Source: Streptomyces luomodiensis (GTDB lineage: Bacteria > Actinomycetota > Actinomycetes > Streptomycetales > Streptomycetaceae). Taken from it: DNA of 64,000 nt. The notes beneath the pieces are model-generated. The model was given only the letters and a program-made list of their open reading frames with translations. It was not told the origin of the DNA and did not search any database. Below, piece by piece: positions 63,201-64,000 of this stretch. The position numbers and the translations under genes are program-made. The stretch's first letter is position 1, and the number at the start of each line of letters is the position of its first letter. Where the stretch lies: NCBI RefSeq assembly GCF_031679605.1, contig NZ_CP117522.1, positions 8,184,001 to 8,248,000 of the forward strand. Direction: 5' to 3'.

Positions 63201-64000
63201 CGGGGCTTGCGCGCGGTTATCTGCGTCGCCCCGGGTTGACGGCGGAGCGTTTTGTGGCGTGTCCGTTCACGGGTGGGCGGATGTATCGGACCGGTGATCT
63301 CGTGCGGTGGACGGCCGATGGTGAGTTGGTTTTCGTGGGCCGTGCGGATGAGCAGGTGAAGGTTCGTGGGTTCCGGGTGGAGCCGGGGGAGATCGAGGCG
63401 GTGCTCGCGGCGCACGGGGGTGTGGGTCAGGTGGCCGTTGTGGTGCGGGAGGACCGTCCCGGTGACAAACGGCTCGTCGCGTACGTCGTCGCTGCGGAAG
63501 GGGAAGCGGACCCGGCCGGGCTGCGGGAGTACGTGGCCGAGCGGCTGCCGGACCACATGGTCCCCGCCGCGGTCGTCGCCCTGGATGCCCTGCCGGTCAC
63601 GGTGCACGGCAAGCTGGACCGCGTCGCCCTCCCCGCTCCCGACTTCACCGACGTCGCGGAGGGGCGCGCTCCCGCCACTCCCACCGAGGAGATCCTCAGC
63701 AGCCTCTACCGCGAGGTCCTCGGGCTGGAGTGGGTCAGCGCCGACGCCTCCTTCTTCGAGCTCGGCGGCGACTCCCTGCTGGCCATGCGGCTCATCGCCC
63801 GCATCCGTGCCGTCCTCGACACCGACGTCAGCATCGGTGACCTGTTCGCCGCCCCGACCGTCGCCGGCGTCGCCCAGCTGGTGGGCGAACTCGGCGGCGA
63901 GACCCGGGCGCCGCTGACGGCGCGGCCCCGGCCGGATGTGCTGCCGCTGTCGTACGAGCAGCAGCGGATGTGGTTCCTCAACCGGCTCGAGAACACCGGC
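54239..64000 (+). CDS. Nonribosomal peptide synthetase 2 (modules 4-7, truncated by window)
   Basis: This reading frame is open from the ATG at 54239 to the window end (3254 codons). Domains by residue: C4 (8-430; HHILLDG about 145), A4 (455-935), T4 (982), C5 (1045-1510; HHIAVDG about 1218), A5 (1540-2080), T5 (2130), C6 (2185-2625; HHIAVDG about 2319), A6 (2650-3125), T6 (3174), start of C7 (3233). C4 resembles D-accepting condensation domains, fitting the E domain that ends NRPS1; C5, C6 and the C7 start resemble L-accepting types. Codes: A4 DALSVGTVIK (same as A3), A5 DAATAAAVCK (Tyr/aromatic-like), A6 DASTVAAVCK (Tyr-type). C5 and A5 each carry an extra low-complexity insertion. No thioesterase or further tailoring is in view. 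Confidence 0.95.
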   Translation, partial: MTQMRVQDVWPLSPLQEGLLFHAVYDERGTDVYVEQLVLDLAGNVDLSTMRTSWQALLDRHDSLRAGFRQLAGVAQPVQVIARGVTLPWREEDLSGLDAEVAWAESERLGVEERERRFDLAVPPLLKVLVVKVGPERYRMMVTLHHILLDGWSLPVLMRELWTCYEAGGSAHGLPPVTPYRDYLAWLARQDNEAARDAWRQELAGADEPTLVAPGDRSAAPVASGKAATDAGAALATRLRDLARRSGLTLNTVIQAAWAVVLGRLTGRRDVVFGATVAGRPADLPGMESMLGLFINTVPVRVRLDPARSVAETLTELQDRQSALLDHQHLSLTEIQRLAGPGATFDTIMAFENHPIGAQESTGATTGVRITGTAMRESTNFPLSLGVHPTEELRLRLDYRPDLFDTEAAQALLDRVVRVLEQMAADPEALVGRLDVLGVGERVRVVEEWNATGTGVPGGSVVERFEGWASVAPDVVAVRCGEEGLSYGELDRRANRLARFLSGVGVGRESRVALCLPRSVGVVVAELAVWKAGGAFVPLDPEYPVDRLGFVIADSGAEVVLGTAESLTDVPLGDARAVLLEDVGGVSDEPLGTVIVPEQLAYVIYTSGSTGRPKGVAVAHGGVANLAEVMRPVLGMDAGVVALQFASFSFDAAVLDVAVTLAAGGTLAVATSTERGDLEALAGMVGRCGVRVASVVPSLLGVLDPGAVAGVGNWVLGAERLSAELAGRWSVGARVWNTYGPTEATVITTATAGPLDAGLEEAPPIGRPLPNVRVYVLDAFLKPVPVGVVGEVYIAGAGLARGYIGRAGLSAERFVACPFAVPGGRMYRSGDLAKWTADGELVFAGRADEQVKIRGFRVEPGEIEAVLSGHPAVAQAAVVVREDRPGERRLVAYVVPDGELDLAVLRGLAADRLPEYMVPVIVRLDALPLTVNGKLDRSALPAPDTTGTTGGRAPATPTEEILCGLVAEVLGLNQVGADASFFELGGDSLLAMRLIARIRRVLDTELRIADLFATPTAADTARRIDTEHGDARPPLKPQPRPELLPLSYGQQRMWFLNRLAMTGEGTGDAEGTKATGDAEGTKGTGATEDTKATGATGAIEGTRGIERAEGVYNMPLALRLSGGLDTGALEAALADVADRHESLRTVFPETDGVPWQRVLDGPEAHPPLVVVEIPADRVDAELSEHAGRGFDLRAELPWRARLLVTGPTEYVLLIVAHHIAVDGWSMGVLARDLSTAYAARRQGRAPAWDPLPVQYADFALWQRQLLGERDDRDSLLSDQLAYWHDALAGAPQELALPTDRPRPAVSSYAGGLVPVRIDARTHARLAEVAERHGATVFMVVHAALAALLARMGAGTDIPIGTATAGRGDAALDGLTGFFVNTLVLRTDLSGDPAFTELLARVRGTDLAAYAHQDVPFEHLVEDLAPSRSLSRNPLFQVMLSLRNVPPAQWDLPGLQVRLTPPGSLAARFDLSFDLSEHRDSDGSPAGIGGDILYATELFDEDTVQDLARRLARVLEHIAADPAVPLSRLRVLDPAERRTVVQDWNRTAREVPEGTLAELFEAQVRRTPDAVAVVGAGRGLTYAQLEAESNRLAHELIARGIGPEDLVGVAMERSVELMAVLLAVVKAGAGYLPVDPRYPAPRIAFMLADARPQLMLCTGRTEAALVAAEATLGAEATLGVEATLGAAEAVRGAADAVSGAEPLPRLVLDAPEVAAALADRPVTAPGDADRVRPQRLRHPAYVIYTSGSTGTPKGVVVTHGGVGSLAASHIARFGSAPGARVLQFASPSFDAAFAEFCTALPAGATLVMADRDMLPPYGSLAAVAAEFGVTHLTAPPSVLAAAEELPATVTTVAVAGEVCPPALVARLAPGRRMLNAYGPTEATVCVTLSDPLTPADADAPVPIGRPLENGQTYVLDEFLQPVAAGVTGELYLAGPGLARGYLGRPALTAERFVACPFAAADEPGTPGGRMYRTGDLAYWTPDGRLVVVGRADTQIKIRGFRVEPGEIEAVLDTHPAVGRSAVVVREDRPGDRRLVAYVVPEDTKGPAGGLREYVAERLPDHLVPAAVMALDTLPLTVNGKLDRDALPAPDYAGLTGRHAPATPIEEALCGLFAEILGLDRIGVDASFFALGGDSLQATRLIARIRAVLDAELSIRQLFAEPTVAGVARRLTGGGEVRPPLTPQPRPEAVPLSFGQRRMWFVNQMEEAGQGGEAAYNLPLRYRISGDLDVPALEAALGDLADRHESLRTRYPETDGVPRQHVLDRQAGRPPLVVLDTPADRVEQVLAAQTEERFDLSADLPWRIRLLKTGPEEYVLLIVAHHIAVDGWTMDLLLKDLRLAYAARRAGHAPGWQPLPVQYADYTLWQRRLLGDLTAPDSLISAQLDYWRQTLADAPQELALPADRPRPAISSYRGGAAGVRIGVPTHARLAEVARRGDATMFMVVHAALTLLLSRLGAGTDIPIGTATAGRGDAALDGLAGFFVNTLVLRTDLSGDPTFEQLLARVRDTDLAAYAHQDLPFEHLVEDLNPVRSLARHPLFQVMLSVQTMPPQRWELPGVEVRPMTPGAAAARVDMSLTLAEHRDGEGNPAGIDGHLLYATDLFDEATACAVAERLVRVLEQIASHPAARVSELDVLGGAERERVVVGWNETSAEVPVASLGELFDAQAARTPGAVAVVGAGGEVSSYGELRERSDRVAGVLAARGVGRGDLVAVVLERSVDVVAVWLGIAKAGAGFVPVDPAYPAERIGWMLEDAEPALVLCAEGTRALVPAGVECWAWDPSGTAEPAPVVSVGADDVAYVIYTSGSTGRPKGVVVTHRGLGNLAVAQIERFAVGADARVLQLASLSFDAAVSEMCMALLSGAAVVMAGADRLPPNGALGEAVAEFGVTHVTVPPSVLATVEELPESLRTLVVAGEVCPQGLVERWAPGRRMINAYGPTEVTVCATMSGPLDVGGPVVIGRPIRNAKAFVLDVHLRPVPVGVVGELYVAGPGLARGYLRRPGLTAERFVACPFTGGRMYRTGDLVRWTADGELVFVGRADEQVKVRGFRVEPGEIEAVLAAHGGVGQVAVVVREDRPGDKRLVAYVVAAEGEADPAGLREYVAERLPDHMVPAAVVALDALPVTVHGKLDRVALPAPDFTDVAEGRAPATPTEEILSSLYREVLGLEWVSADASFFELGGDSLLAMRLIARIRAVLDTDVSIGDLFAAPTVAGVAQLVGELGGETRAPLTARPRPDVLPLSYEQQRMWFLNRLENTG
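57415..57570 (+). repeat. Short in-frame repeat inserted in C5
   Basis: Directly after the C-domain motif WFLNRL, about 45 extra residues of Gly/Thr/Ala/Glu/Lys repeats are present ([20 protein letters not shown]). They are coded by tandem copies related to GGGGACGCCGAGGGCACCAA. C3 and C6 have only about 10 residues at this place. Confidence 0.8.
59234..59345 (+). repeat. Short in-frame repeat inserted in A5
   Basis: Three direct copies of GAGGCCACGTTGGGCG-like DNA (with G-to-T variants) and further related units encode [20 protein letters not shown]. They lie between core motifs A2 and A3 of A5. A1-A4 and A6 lack it. Confidence 0.75.

Overview
The window looks like Streptomyces or a close relative. 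GC is very high, third codon positions are strongly G/C, operons are packed with ATGA/GTGA overlaps, and the gene families are actinomycete ones. TTA codons, which depend on the bldA tRNA in Streptomyces, appear in two pathway regulators, a transporter gene and an NRPS gene. No rRNA, tRNA or CRISPR array was seen.

Region 1 (1-13.9 kb) is an L-rhamnose island. Rhamnulokinase, a fused rhamnulose-1-phosphate aldolase/lactaldehyde dehydrogenase and rhamnose isomerase are on the minus strand. Divergently, a sugar ABC importer (ATPase, two permeases, lipoprotein) is followed by rhamnose mutarotase, a secreted BNR-repeat protein and two tandem, nearly duplicate LacI regulators. Two LacI-type palindromes lie in the divergent promoter.

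Region 2 (14.2-16.8 kb) has a flavin monooxygenase with a repeat-built C-terminal tail, then a graveyard of broken genes: an ABC-2 permease end, an IS256-like transposase start and an IS5-like transposase end.

Region 3 (16.8-22.4 kb) is a complete lasso-peptide cluster: AraC regulator, a 42-residue precursor, asparagine-synthetase-like cyclase, PqqD-like recognition protein, transglutaminase-like protease and a two-gene ABC exporter. The predicted core starts with Ile, has vicinal cysteines and offers Asp9 for ring closure. An 18-bp-stem hairpin separates the precursor from the enzymes.

Region 4 (22.4-26.4 kb) is a small mobile island. Two inverted IS630-like fragments flank a TetR regulator with a clear palindromic operator, a luciferase-like oxidoreductase and a VOC protein. 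Shards of RNase PH and a methyltransferase lie at its right edge.

Region 5 (26.6-64 kb) is the left part of a large nonribosomal peptide cluster. It has LmbU-like and StrR/Bbr-like regulators, 4-hydroxyphenylglycine supply (hmaS, hmo, hpgT, prephenate dehydrogenase), 3,5-dihydroxyphenylglycine supply (dpgA, dpgB, dpgC), a flavin halogenase, an alpha/beta hydrolase, a two-component pair, MbtH, an ABC exporter and two giant NRPSs. NRPS1 is A-T-E(remnant)-C-A-T-C-A-T-E. NRPS2 begins C-A-T-C-A-T-C-A-T-C and runs off the window. I found three exact GTCCAR-N17-TTGGAC boxes (the StrR/Bbr consensus). One overlaps a 14-bp tandem array of GTCCAA half-sites in front of the mbtH-ABC-NRPS operon. The loading epimerase is gutted, and adenylation domains have been copied among modules at the DNA level. 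The first six specificity codes read as Tyr-like or unassigned rather than Hpg/Dpg, so the product is not an obvious glycopeptide, ramoplanin or feglymycin type, and I could not match it to a known compound.
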